Source of the DNA: Ectopseudomonas alcaliphila
GTDB taxonomy: Bacteria; Pseudomonadota; Gammaproteobacteria; Pseudomonadales; Pseudomonadaceae
Direction: 5' to 3'
DNA length: 64,000 bases
NCBI RefSeq assembly: GCF_900101755.1
Contig: NZ_FNAE01000004.1
Span: 124,001-188,000, forward strand
In this document: positions 46,147 through 54,383 of the stretch, piece by piece
Numbering within the stretch: the first letter of the stretch is position 1
How the letters are laid out: each line of letters begins with the position of its first letter
Made by a program: the position numbers and the translations under genes
Notes under the pieces: generated by a model
Told to the model about the DNA's origin: nothing
What the model saw: the letters and a program-made list of their open reading frames with translations, nothing else
Databases searched by the model: none

Positions 46147-46365
46147 TCAACCGTGAATGTCGCGCGCGGTCTCGATGATGTAAGTGATGATCGGCTTGGC
46201 GAGGAAGGCGAACAGACACAGGCCCAGGCCGAGGAACAGGATGGCGGTGCCGAGGCGACCCGCCTTGGACTTCTTCGCGAGGTCCCAGATGATGAAGAAC
46301 ATGAACAGCATCAGGCCGCCCACCAGGACGTACATCATCAGGGCTTCAAATTGTTCGGTTTCCAT
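46147..46365 (-). CDS. DUF2788 small membrane protein
   Basis: This 72-residue protein has two predicted membrane helices (MMYVLVGGLMLFMFFIIWDLA and AILFLGLGLCLFAFLAKPIITYII) joined by a basic loop (KKSKAGRLG). Length and layout match the DUF2788 family common in Pseudomonas. Function unknown. It has separate spacing from both neighbours. Confidence 0.8.
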   Translation of the reverse strand: METEQFEALMMYVLVGGLMLFMFFIIWDLAKKSKAGRLGTAILFLGLGLCLFAFLAKPIITYIIETARDIHG

Positions 46366-46455
46366 GGTGCCTCATGATTCGGACGGAAAACGCAGGGCGG
46401 GAATTATACGCGCCCTGACCTGAAGCGCGGCATGATCCGCTTCACCCTGCGACTT

Positions 46456-46935
46456 TCAGTCGCGCAGGTGCTGCAAGGGCAGCTGCGTGCTGGAGAGAAT
46501 CTGCTGCAGCACGAAGCTCGAACGCACGCTGGAAACGCCGTCGATACGGGTCAGGGTGCCGAGCAGCAGCTTCTGGTAATGATCCATGTCCGGTACCACC
46601 ACCTTGAGCTGGTAGTCGGCGTCCATCCCGGTCACCAGGCAGCACTCCAGCACTTCGGGACACTTGCGGATCTCGTCCTGGAAGTGTTCGAAGCGCTCGG
46701 GTGTATGCCGGTCCATGCCGATCAGCACGTAGGCAGTCAGGCTCAGGCCAAGCTTCTTGCGGTCGAGCAGGGCGACCTGGCCAGTGATGTAGCCGTCGTC
46801 TTCCAGCTGCTTGACCCGACGCGAGCAAGGCGAGGGCGAGAGGCCAATGCGCTCGGCGAGCTCCTGGTTGGACAGGGCAGCGTTGCGCTGCAATTCGGCG
46901 AGAATGTTCAGGTCGTAACGGTCGAGTTTGTCCAT
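46456..46935 (-). CDS. Lrp/AsnC-family transcriptional regulator
   Basis: The 159-residue protein has an N-terminal helix-turn-helix (LDRYDLNILAELQRNAALSNQELAERIGLSPSPCSRRVKQLEDDGYI) and a C-terminal RAM/AsnC ligand domain (VTGMDADYQLKVVVPDMDHYQKLL). Lrp/AsnC proteins bind amino acids and often repress their own gene. The upstream region carries a palindrome and tandem repeats that could be its sites, and a probable ncRNA is transcribed divergently. The amino acid ligand cannot be read. Confidence 0.93.
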   Translation of the reverse strand: MDKLDRYDLNILAELQRNAALSNQELAERIGLSPSPCSRRVKQLEDDGYITGQVALLDRKKLGLSLTAYVLIGMDRHTPERFEHFQDEIRKCPEVLECCLVTGMDADYQLKVVVPDMDHYQKLLLGTLTRIDGVSSVRSSFVLQQILSSTQLPLQHLRD

Positions 46936-46987
46936 TTTTTAACTGACTCATTATTGGATTGCGCTAGATAGTGCTCCTTTAGTTGTT

Positions 46988-47025
46988 AATTGCGCAATTG
47001 GTAAGTTTGTAAGCAATCTTAGCAA
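46988..47025. promoter_or_regulatory. Palindrome and repeats between the Lrp-type gene and the candidate ncRNA
   Basis: AATTGCGCAATT (46988-46999) is a perfect 12-bp palindrome. TTGTAAG (47007-47013) faces CTTAGCAA (47018-47025) as an imperfect inverted repeat, and AGCAATCTT is repeated in tandem (47012-47029). The whole segment is A/T-rich compared with its flanks. Sites for the adjacent Lrp-type regulator and overlapping divergent promoters are likely. Confidence 0.5.
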
Positions 47026-47044
47026 TCTTATTTCGGCGCGGCAG

Positions 47045-47243
47045 GCGTAAGCTTTCTCTCAGTTTCACGGCCCGGACGACAAGTCCTACCGGCCTCGCCC
47101 AACCAGGTGAGCCGGCGCCGACGGTCCTACCGGATCGCACCGGCACCCGGGTCCGCACTGCCCAACCAGGCGGGCGACGAAAGCGGCGACAGCATCGCCA
47201 GCACCGGACAGATTTCCCGAGGGGGCCGCAAGGCCCCTTTTTT
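47045..47243 (+). ncRNA. Candidate small RNA divergent from the Lrp-type gene
   Basis: A strong intrinsic terminator for plus-strand transcription lies at 47222-47243, yet no plus-strand gene precedes it back to the Lrp-type promoter region. The 200 bases between are rich in short repeats: GTCCTACCGG and GTCCTACCGGAT, and GCCCAACCAGG twice (about 47097-47107 and 47160-47170), plus several GGA triplets in possible loops. I cannot name the family. The 5' end is a guess placed after the A/T-rich control region. It is the only plausible explanation I see for the terminator. Confidence 0.5.
47222..47243 (+). terminator. Intrinsic terminator of the candidate small RNA
   Basis: GGGGCC, loop GCAA, GGCCCC, then TTTTTT. 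The U run exists only for plus-strand transcription, so it does not serve fieF, which ends at 47312 on the minus strand. Confidence 0.85.
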
Positions 47244-47311
47244 ATTGCCTGGAAATTCTGTTGGAGGCCCGTGGGCTTTGGCGATTTTCGAGAGGCAGCG
47301 GGGCGTTGTGG

Positions 47312-48193
47312 TCAGTGCCGGACCACTTCCTGCGGGTCGGCATGCACCAGCACTTCGGCGCGGGGGTAGTACCCATGGATTGCCTGCTCCACCGCCACGC
47401 AGTGAGCATGGGCCTGCGACAGGCTCATCTCGCCCGGCAGCTCCAGATGCAGCTGGACGAACCAACGTGTGCCGGAGATGCGTGTACGCAGATCGTGCGC
47501 GCCGAGAACGCCCGGCACCGAGGTGGCCAGCTGGTACATGTGCTGGGTGGTCTCGCCGGGCAGCTCCTCGTCCATCAGCACGGCAATGGCGCCGCGAACG
47601 ATGCTGATAGCGCTCCAGAAGATGTAGAAGGCGATGCCGATGGCGAAGATCGCATCCATCTGCAGCCAGCCGAAGTGGGTCAGCAGCAGGGCGATCAGAA
47701 TGCTGCTGTTGAGCAGGATGTCGGAGCGGTAGTGCAGCGAATCCGCATGGATGGCGGTGGAACCGGTTTCGCGCACCACCTTGCGCTGGAAGATGAGCAG
47801 GGCGACGGTCAGCGCCAGTGACAGCAGCATGACGGCGATGCCGATGCCCCCGGCCTCCAACGGCTGTGGCGACTGCAGGCGCTCGATGCCCTGCAGGCCG
47901 ATGAGGAGGGCGCTGACGCCGATGAACAGCGCCTGCCCTAGCCCGGCCAGGGCTTCGGCCTTGCCGTGGCCGTAGCGGTGATCCTCGTCCGCTGGGCGCA
48001 GGGCGAAGTGCACGGCGATCAGGTTGATCAGCGAGGCGGCGCTATCGAGCAGCGAGTCGGTGAGGCCGGCCAGCAGGCTGACCGAACCGCTCAACCACCA
48101 GGCAATCGCCTTGGCCAGCACCAGGGTCAGCGCCACGCTGAGCGCTGCCCGGGTGGCCAGGCGCATCAGCCTGGCGTGCTGCGGGTCATGCAT
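47312..48193 (-). CDS. fieF: Cation diffusion facilitator, FieF type
   Basis: FieF-type CDF proteins export Fe2+ or Zn2+ from the cytoplasm in exchange for protons. The 293-residue protein has six membrane helices, the first metal site in LTDSLLDSAASLINLIAVHFA, the HRYGHGKAEALAGL signature and a second site at AIHADSLHYRSDIL. A cytoplasmic C-terminal domain (about 210-293) has His/Asp residues typical of metal sensing. It follows the small lipoprotein gene by four bases on the same strand, so they are probably co-transcribed. Confidence 0.9.
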   Translation of the reverse strand: MHDPQHARLMRLATRAALSVALTLVLAKAIAWWLSGSVSLLAGLTDSLLDSAASLINLIAVHFALRPADEDHRYGHGKAEALAGLGQALFIGVSALLIGLQGIERLQSPQPLEAGGIGIAVMLLSLALTVALLIFQRKVVRETGSTAIHADSLHYRSDILLNSSILIALLLTHFGWLQMDAIFAIGIAFYIFWSAISIVRGAIAVLMDEELPGETTQHMYQLATSVPGVLGAHDLRTRISGTRWFVQLHLELPGEMSLSQAHAHCVAVEQAIHGYYPRAEVLVHADPQEVVRH

Positions 48194-48197
48194 GGAT

Positions 48198-48617
48198 TCA
48201 GGCAGCCGGACGCAGGCCGTAGGCAGCCAGTTGTTCGGCGCTGCCGCTGTGCTGGATCAGGCGTGGATCGTCCAGCGGCAGCTGGTGGCCGGTGCTGGTT
48301 TCGATCAGGGTCTTGAGTGCGTACTGGTCGACCTTGCCGTCTTCGCCGATCAGTTGCTTGAGCTGCTGCGGATCGACCTGAGCGGTCTGGCCTTCGGGCA
48401 GGTAGATGGCGCCAGTGGCGAAGTCGATGGCGAAGGCGATCAGGCCAGGAATCACGTAGAACAGGATGCCGATGGCGTTGGCCCCGGCGATCACCGGGTC
48501 GATCCGGCCTTCGATCTGGCCGCGGCGATCCGGGTAGAAGATCGAGCCGCAAGCGGTCAGCTGAGTGAACAGGGTTGCGGCGACAACGCCGGCGATAACT
48601 CGGGATTTCGTGCGCAT
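48198..48617 (-). CDS. Small lipoprotein of unknown function
   Basis: From the ATG at 48617 (MRTKSRVIAGVVAATLF) the 139-residue protein has a lipoprotein signal peptide ending LTACG. A hydrophobic segment follows (PVIAGANAIGILFYVIPGLIAFAIDFATGAIYLP), as in the polyribonucleotide-independent group of 'YceK-like' small lipoproteins, though I do not assert that family. The rest is polar (QVDPQQLKQLIGEDGKVDQYALKTLIE). It precedes fieF by four bases. Function unknown. Confidence 0.7.
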   Translation of the reverse strand: MRTKSRVIAGVVAATLFTQLTACGSIFYPDRRGQIEGRIDPVIAGANAIGILFYVIPGLIAFAIDFATGAIYLPEGQTAQVDPQQLKQLIGEDGKVDQYALKTLIETSTGHQLPLDDPRLIQHSGSAEQLAAYGLRPAA

Positions 48618-48748
48618 CGAGCACCTCCATGGAAAAAAGTGGCGCAACTATAGCAAGGCGATGATTGCAAAACTGCTGTCCGCTGCTTATGACTCGCGGG
48701 GCCTCTGGCAGTTCGCCGTTATAATCGCCGGCTTGTTGTGGAGATACC

Positions 48749-51283
48749 ATGAACGACCTGCCGATCGACGCCCTGTTACCCGCCCTGCGCGATGCCTTGA
48801 GCGCCCGCCACGAAGTGGTGCTGGAGGCGCCGCCCGGTGCCGGCAAGACCACCCGCGTACCGCTGGCATTGCTCGATGCGCCCTGGCTGGCCGGGCAGAG
48901 CATTGTCATGCTCGAGCCACGCCGTCTGGCCGCCCGTGCCGCGGCCGAGCGCCTGGCCAGCGAGCTGGGCGAACGGGTGGGCGAGACGGTTGGCTATCGC
49001 ATTCGCCTGGACAGCAAGGTGGGGCCGAACACGCGCATCGAGGTGGTCACCGAAGGCATCCTCGCCCGCCGCCTGCAGGATGATCCGGCGCTGGACGGTG
49101 TCGGTCTGGTGATCTTCGATGAATTCCACGAACGCAGTCTCGACGCCGATCTGGCCCTGGCCCTGACGCTCAACGGCCGTGCCATGTTCCGCGGTGCGGA
49201 CAGTGGCGAGGCGCCGCTCAAGGTGCTGCTGATGTCAGCGACCCTCGAAGGCGAGCGCCTGGCCGCGCTGCTTGGCGAGGCGCCGGTGCTGCGCAGCGAA
49301 GGGCGCATGTTCCCGGTGGATATCCGCTGGGGCGCGCCGTTTCAGGCGGGGGAATGGATCGAGCCGCGTGTGCTGCAGACGGTGCAGCAGGCGCTGGCCG
49401 ACGAGCCCGGTAGCCTGCTGGTGTTCCTGCCCGGGCAGGCCGAGATCCGCCGCGTCGCCGAGCAACTGGGCGAGGCACTGACCGGCCGCGACGACGTCCT
49501 GCTCTGCCCGCTGCATGGCGAACTGGATCTGGCCGCCCAACGCGCGGCCATCGAGCCGGCGCCAGCGGGCCAGCGCAAGGTGGTGCTGGCCACCAATATC
49601 GCCGAGACCAGCCTGACCATCGACGGCGTGCGCGTGGTCATCGACGCCGGCCTGGCGCGGGTGCCGCGCTTCGATCCGGCCAGCGGCATGACCCGCCTCG
49701 ATACCCAGCGCATCTCCCGCGCCTCCGCCACCCAGCGCGCCGGCCGCGCTGGACGCTTGGCGCCCGGCGTCTGCTACCGGCTGTGGTCGCAGGCGCAGCA
49801 CGAGCAACTCAGCGCTTATTCCAGCGCGGAAATCCTCCAGGCCGATCTCGCCGGGCTGGCCCTGCAACTGCTGCGCTGGGGCGTGACACCGCAGGAGCTG
49901 GCTTGGCTCGACGTACCGCCGTCGGCCGCCTACGCCCAGGCGCTGGATCTACTCGGTCGCCTGGGCGCCCTCGACCCACGTGGTGCGCTCAATGCCCACG
50001 GCCAGGCCATGGCCGAGCTGCCGAGCCACCCACGCATCGCCCATCTGCTGTTGCGTGGCCAGGCGCTGGGGCTGGGCACCCTGGCTTGCGATCTGGCGGC
50101 GCTGCTGTCCGAGCGCGACATATTGCGTGGCGCTGGTGCCGATCTGCACAGTCGCCTGGCCCTGCTTGGCGGCGAAAGCCGCGCTGGGCGTTCGGCGCAA
50201 AGTGGCATACAGCGCGCCCGACAACTGGCGCGGCAGTTCAACGGCCTGCTCAAGGGGCGGCCGGTGAGCCAGGCGGTGAGCGACGCTGAACACCCGCGCT
50301 GGCTCGGCTGCCTGCTGGCTTTCGCCTACCCGGATCGCATCGCCCAGCAGCGCCGCGCCGGTGGCGCCGACTACCGGCTGGCCAATGGGCGTGCTGCGCA
50401 GTTCGGCGAAACCGATGCCCTGATGAAGCACGAATGGCTGGTGGTGGCCGACCTGGGCAGTCGCCAGGGCCAGCGCGAGGAGCGCATCTACCTGGCCGCC
50501 GACCTCGACCCGGTGTTGTTCGAACGCGAGCTGGCCGAGCAGGTCGAGACGCTGGACGTGCTCGACTGGGACGAGCGCGAAGGCGTGCTGCGCGCCGAAC
50601 GCCAGCGCAAGGTCGGCGAGCTGGTGCTGGAACGCCAGGCGCTGGCTGCATTGGACGAGCAGGCGCGCTGCCGTGCGCTGGTCGGCCTGGTGCGGCGCAA
50701 GGGGCTGGAGTTGCTGCCCTGGACGCCCGAGTTGCGTCAGTGGCAGGCGCGCGTGGCGCTGCTGCGCGAGTTGGACCTGCAGCAACAGGGGCAGAGCGAA
50801 TGGCCGGACCTGTCCGATGCTGCGCTGCTGGCCAGCCTCGAGCAGTGGCTGACGCCATTCCTGGGCAAGGTCAATCGCCTCAGTCACTTTGCCAACCTCG
50901 ACCTGCCAGCGATCCTGCAGACCCTGCTGCCCTGGCCGTTGCCACAGCGGCTGGATGAGCTGGCGCCGCGCACGCTGAGCGTGCCGTCCGGCTCGCGCAT
51001 CGCCATCGACTACACGGAGCACCCGCCGGTACTCGCCGTGCGCCTGCAGGAGTTGTTCGGTTTGGCCGCGACGCCGCGCATCGCCGGTGGCCGCCTCGGC
51101 CTCAAACTGCACCTGTTATCGCCGGCGCGTCGCCCGGTGCAGGTGACCCAGGACCTGGCCAGCTTCTGGGCCAATACCTACCTGGACGTAAAAAAGGATC
51201 TCAAGGGGCGTTATCCCAAGCATTATTGGCCGGACGACCCGCTGATTGCCGAACCCACCGCGCGGGCCAAGCCGAGAAAATGA
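48749..51283 (+). CDS. hrpB: ATP-dependent helicase HrpB
   Basis: HrpB is a DEAH/RHA-type helicase; its physiological role in bacteria is poorly defined, with mRNA processing and cell-envelope links reported for some. The 844-residue protein has Walker A APPGAGKTT (28-35), DEFHERS near 124, SAT in LLMSATLEG, and motifs V-VI VVLATNIAETSLTIDGV and RASATQRAGRAGRLAPG. The C-terminal HrpB_C domain ends VKKDLKGRYPKHYWPDDP. The downstream TlpA-like gene starts seven bases after its stop. Confidence 0.95.
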   Translation: MNDLPIDALLPALRDALSARHEVVLEAPPGAGKTTRVPLALLDAPWLAGQSIVMLEPRRLAARAAAERLASELGERVGETVGYRIRLDSKVGPNTRIEVVTEGILARRLQDDPALDGVGLVIFDEFHERSLDADLALALTLNGRAMFRGADSGEAPLKVLLMSATLEGERLAALLGEAPVLRSEGRMFPVDIRWGAPFQAGEWIEPRVLQTVQQALADEPGSLLVFLPGQAEIRRVAEQLGEALTGRDDVLLCPLHGELDLAAQRAAIEPAPAGQRKVVLATNIAETSLTIDGVRVVIDAGLARVPRFDPASGMTRLDTQRISRASATQRAGRAGRLAPGVCYRLWSQAQHEQLSAYSSAEILQADLAGLALQLLRWGVTPQELAWLDVPPSAAYAQALDLLGRLGALDPRGALNAHGQAMAELPSHPRIAHLLLRGQALGLGTLACDLAALLSERDILRGAGADLHSRLALLGGESRAGRSAQSGIQRARQLARQFNGLLKGRPVSQAVSDAEHPRWLGCLLAFAYPDRIAQQRRAGGADYRLANGRAAQFGETDALMKHEWLVVADLGSRQGQREERIYLAADLDPVLFERELAEQVETLDVLDWDEREGVLRAERQRKVGELVLERQALAALDEQARCRALVGLVRRKGLELLPWTPELRQWQARVALLRELDLQQQGQSEWPDLSDAALLASLEQWLTPFLGKVNRLSHFANLDLPAILQTLLPWPLPQRLDELAPRTLSVPSGSRIAIDYTEHPPVLAVRLQELFGLAATPRIAGGRLGLKLHLLSPARRPVQVTQDLASFWANTYLDVKKDLKGRYPKHYWPDDPLIAEPTARAKPRK

Positions 51284-51290
51284 GAAGTCG

Positions 51291-52097
51291 ATGCTGACCC
51301 TGAACGTCGGGCCGCTGGCCCTTGGTGTATCCCATGTGCTGCTGTTTGGCAGTCTGTTGCTGGCGACGTTGGTCGGTTGGCTGATCGGTCGTCGTCACGG
51401 CTGCAATCCGGAAAGTCAGTTGTTTCGCATGCTCATGCTGGGGCTGCTGGTGGCGCGGCTGGCGTTCGTGCTGGTGTATGCCGGGTACTACCGCGATGAG
51501 CCGTGGCGAGTGGTGGATATTCGCGATGGGGGCTTCATCGCCTGGCCGGGTGTGCTCGCGGGGCTTGCGCTGGGCGCCTGGTATCTCTGGCGCCAGGCGC
51601 AACTGCGGCGGCCGTTGGGCGTGGCGATGGGTGTCGGCCTGGCGCTGTGGCTGGGCGGCAGTCTGATGTTGCATGCGCTGGAGCAGGGCACGCGGTTGCC
51701 TGATCTACAGGTGCGGGATATGCAGGGCAATCCGGTGAACCTGCGTGACTACGCCGGCCAGCCGCTGGTGATCAACCTGTGGGCCACCTGGTGCCCGCCA
51801 TGTCGGCGCGAGATGCCGGTGTTGATGCAGGCGCAGCAGCGTGAGGCTGCTATCACCATCCTGTTCGTCAATCAGGGGGAAAGTGCCGCGTTGGTGGGTG
51901 ACTTCCTCGCCGCGCAGCAACTGAGTCTGGACAACCTGCTGCTCGACGAGCAGGTACAACTGGGTCAGTTGGTAGGCTCGCGGGCGTTACCTACCACGCT
52001 GTTCTACGACGCCGAGGGCCGGCAGGTCGGCAGTCATCTGGGCGAGCTGTCGCATGCCAGCCTGGAGCGGGCGCTGGCCCGATTGCGGGGCGATTGA
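51291..52097 (+). CDS. TlpA/DsbE-type thioredoxin fused to an Lgt-like membrane domain
   Basis: The 268-residue protein (ATG 51291, MLTLNVGPLALGVSHVLL) combines an N-terminal part with four predicted membrane helices, including the Lgt-like LLVARLAFVLVYAGYYRDEPWRVVDIRDGGFIAWPG, with a periplasmic thioredoxin domain from about residue 138. The active site is WCPPC, with Cys168 and Cys171, in LWATWCPPCRREMPVL, and a cis-proline loop SRALPTTLFYD. It should exchange disulfides or reduce proteins at the periplasmic face. The Lgt resemblance is structural only; Lgt catalytic residues are not evident. It is probably co-transcribed with hrpB. Confidence 0.8.
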   Translation: MLTLNVGPLALGVSHVLLFGSLLLATLVGWLIGRRHGCNPESQLFRMLMLGLLVARLAFVLVYAGYYRDEPWRVVDIRDGGFIAWPGVLAGLALGAWYLWRQAQLRRPLGVAMGVGLALWLGGSLMLHALEQGTRLPDLQVRDMQGNPVNLRDYAGQPLVINLWATWCPPCRREMPVLMQAQQREAAITILFVNQGESAALVGDFLAAQQLSLDNLLLDEQVQLGQLVGSRALPTTLFYDAEGRQVGSHLGELSHASLERALARLRGD

Positions 52098-52101
52098 AGC
52101 G

Positions 52102-52836
52102 TCAATACAGCCATAGCTCCTCGCCGGCATCCAGCAACTGCTGATACACCCGATCCAGATCATCGCGCAGTCGCTCGGCATCGGGCGCGCGGCGGGAGTA
52201 GATCAGCCGCAGCGGCAGGCGCTGCACTTCGACGAAGGGCAGTTCGCCCATGCCCAGTGTGCGCTTGGCCTGTTCGACGGGGGCGCGATAGTCCAGCAGG
52301 TAGTCGGCGCGTCGACGCTGAAGCATTTCCAGGGCCGAGGTGTGGCTGCGGGTGCGGTGATGGATGATGTTGCGCGCCGGGTCTTCCAGCCATTGATTGA
52401 CGTCCTGCCAGTAGCTGTAGCCGGTGATCAGGATCACCCCGCGATCATGCAGGTCGTCTGGAATGATCGGGGCCGGGGTGTCGAGGCGAAAGTACAGGTT
52501 GAGGGTGATCTCACCCAGCAGGTGCTTGCCTTCGAGGGTGTGCTCGGCCAGCTCCGGCTTGCCTGAGGCGCCGGCCCAGATCTGTATGCTGCCGTCGAGC
52601 AGGCCGCTATAGAGCCGAGCGCCAGGGTAGGCGCGAAAGTCGGCCTGATAGCCTGCTTCATCGAGCAGGCGGGCGGTCAGCTCCAGGCCTGAGCCACTGG
52701 GCTGGCCTTGCGCGTCGGTATAGGAATAGGGCGGGAACTCGTAGTAACCCACGTAAATGCGTTGCCTGGCCTCGGCAGCGTGGGCAGCCTGCAGCCATAG
52801 CAGGGCGATGAGTATCAGGCAGAAGCGTCTTGGCAT
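52102..52836 (-). CDS. Periplasmic solute-binding protein, family 3-like
   Basis: The 244-residue protein has a Sec signal peptide (MPRRFCLILIALLWLQAAHA) followed by a bacterial extracellular solute-binding family 3 fold: IYVGYYEFPPYSYTDAQGQPSGSGLELTARLLDEAGY at the N-lobe and DYLLDYRAPVEQAKRTLGMG in the C-lobe. No ABC permease or ATPase gene is near, so it may be an orphan or a sensor-type protein. Ligand unknown. It lies tail-to-tail with the TlpA-like gene. Confidence 0.8.
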   Translation of the reverse strand: MPRRFCLILIALLWLQAAHAAEARQRIYVGYYEFPPYSYTDAQGQPSGSGLELTARLLDEAGYQADFRAYPGARLYSGLLDGSIQIWAGASGKPELAEHTLEGKHLLGEITLNLYFRLDTPAPIIPDDLHDRGVILITGYSYWQDVNQWLEDPARNIIHHRTRSHTSALEMLQRRRADYLLDYRAPVEQAKRTLGMGELPFVEVQRLPLRLIYSRRAPDAERLRDDLDRVYQQLLDAGEELWLY

Positions 52837-52929
52837 CCGGTCATTGCGGCTCTGCGCCGTCTTGTCGTTATTGGCTGGTGCCCTGCGAGCATGGACAAGT
52901 CGTGATGGACTTGTCCAGTCTCGCCCCGG

Positions 52930-54021
52930 TTATTCCCCGCTGGGCAGAAAGAAGCGACCTATGACCGGCAGGTGGTCGGAGATGGCCAGGGTGTCGTGTT
53001 GGCGCACCTGGCTGGCGAAGGGCGTCAGGCGAGGGCTATAGAACAGGTAGTCGAGGGTGCGGTCCGGGCCGCTGGCGGCCGGATCATTGGGGTAATGGGT
53101 GTACCACCTGGCCTGCTCGTCACCGCTGGCCTGCTGCAGGCTGGGGATCATCGGGTAGCGACGGGCCAGGTCCTGCAGTTCGCTGTCGGCGGCGTACCAG
53201 CTGCGCTGGTTCTCTGGCAGATGCTGGAACTGGCCGGGCGGCAGCAGGTTGAGATCGCCACCCAGCACCCAGGTCTTGTCGGCGCTTTGCAGTTGCTGGA
53301 GCAGGTCGTCGGTCATTTGCACCTGGCGCTGCATGGTGTCTGCGCCCTGAGCGAAGGCATCGAAATGGGTGTTGATCGCCACCAGCTCGTCGCCACCGCG
53401 AATCGGCAGATGACTGACCAGCAGGGCGCGCTTGAGCTGGAATTGCCGGCTCAGCGGGTCGCTTTCGAGCATGGGCAGTTGCAGGCGTTCGGCGCGGGCG
53501 ATCTGGAAGCGGCTGAGGGTGCCGAGCTTCATGCCGACGCTGCCGAGAATGCGCGGATGTGGAACGAAACCGGCCTTCCAGTAGAACGCCTGGGTGCTGC
53601 AGGGGTAAAGGTCGCTCAGGCGTGCCTGCAGCAGGGCCAGCTGATCCTGGTAGTCGCTGGCCTTGGCGTTATCGTGCAGCTCTTGTAGCAGCACCAGGTC
53701 CGGTTGCTCGTCACGCAGCACGCGCACCACCTCATCCAGCGTCAGTGCCAGGTCCTCGCTGCTCGGGCGCTCGTCCGGGCCATCGCCGCCGGGCAGGTCG
53801 TACCAGAATACATGGCGCTTGCCGGCCAGGTACTGCACGTTCCAGGTCATCACCTTGAGCGCCTGGCCGGGCTGCAGCTGCGCCGCTTGCCCGCTGCATG
53901 ACACGGCTGCCTCCTCCTGCGGGAGCGGGCGCCAGGTCAGGCTGTAGACCAGCGCGATCAGCACGGCGAGCAATGACAGCACAATGAGCAGGAGCAGACG
54001 AAGCGGGCGGGGCAGGGACAT
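52930..54021 (-). CDS. Endonuclease/exonuclease/phosphatase-family protein
   Basis: From the ATG at 54021 (MSLPRPLRLLLLIVLSLLAVLIALVYSL) the protein has 363 residues and one N-terminal membrane anchor. The EEP fold is shown by VMTWNVQYLAGK, VLLQELHDNAK, VAINTHFDAFAQG, VLGGDLNLLPPG and the terminal AISDHLPVIGRF. Members hydrolyse phosphodiester bonds in nucleic acids or phospholipids; with the anchor the active site should be periplasmic. No specific substrate can be assigned. It is divergent from the CDGSH gene. Confidence 0.88.
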   Translation of the reverse strand: MSLPRPLRLLLLIVLSLLAVLIALVYSLTWRPLPQEEAAVSCSGQAAQLQPGQALKVMTWNVQYLAGKRHVFWYDLPGGDGPDERPSSEDLALTLDEVVRVLRDEQPDLVLLQELHDNAKASDYQDQLALLQARLSDLYPCSTQAFYWKAGFVPHPRILGSVGMKLGTLSRFQIARAERLQLPMLESDPLSRQFQLKRALLVSHLPIRGGDELVAINTHFDAFAQGADTMQRQVQMTDDLLQQLQSADKTWVLGGDLNLLPPGQFQHLPENQRSWYAADSELQDLARRYPMIPSLQQASGDEQARWYTHYPNDPAASGPDRTLDYLFYSPRLTPFASQVRQHDTLAISDHLPVIGRFFLPSGE

Positions 54022-54111
54022 GGCGAAACGGGCGGCTATGCTGGAAGGAGGCGAGGATACCTGACTGTGGCCTGTCGGCCCAGGCATGCGGGAACCTGCC
54101 GGGAGGTTGCG

Positions 54112-54351
54112 ATGAACCAGCCGCTGATCGCCCAGCGTGGCCCCTACGCGGTGGATGTCGAGGCCGGGCGGGATTATTTCTGGTGCCGTTGCGGGTGCAG
54201 CGCCAGCCAGCCATTGTGCGATGGCAGCCACAAGGGCAGCGGGCTGACGCCTCAGAAGTACCATGCCGAGCGCGCCGAACGGGTATTTTTCTGTGGCTGC
54301 AAGCACACAGCCACGCCGCCCTGTTGCGATGGCAGCCATAACAGGTTGTAG
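54112..54351 (+). CDS. CDGSH iron-sulfur domain protein, two motifs
   Basis: The 79-residue protein (ATG 54112) carries two CDGSH-type motifs: CRCGCSASQPLCDGSH and CGCKHTATPPCCDGSH. Each binds a 2Fe-2S cluster through three Cys and one His. Bacterial two-motif proteins are known, with roles proposed in redox or cluster transfer. A short polar N-terminus precedes the first motif. It sits 32 bases upstream of the short-chain dehydrogenase gene and may be co-transcribed with it. Confidence 0.9.
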   Translation: MNQPLIAQRGPYAVDVEAGRDYFWCRCGCSASQPLCDGSHKGSGLTPQKYHAERAERVFFCGCKHTATPPCCDGSHNRL

Positions 54352-54383
54352 TGTCGCCGAGGCCAGGGCAGCGGGAGCAACGC

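Noticed and set aside
47007-47025. A GacA-type box (TGTAAG-N6-CTTACA) before the candidate RNA
   Set aside because: Only the TGTAAG half matches; spacing and the second half are wrong, so I do not claim Gac control.
47107-47607. A 166-codon plus-strand frame through the terminator at 47222
   Set aside because: It is Arg/Pro/Ala-rich, crosses a strong terminator and overlaps the 3' end of fieF on the other strand.
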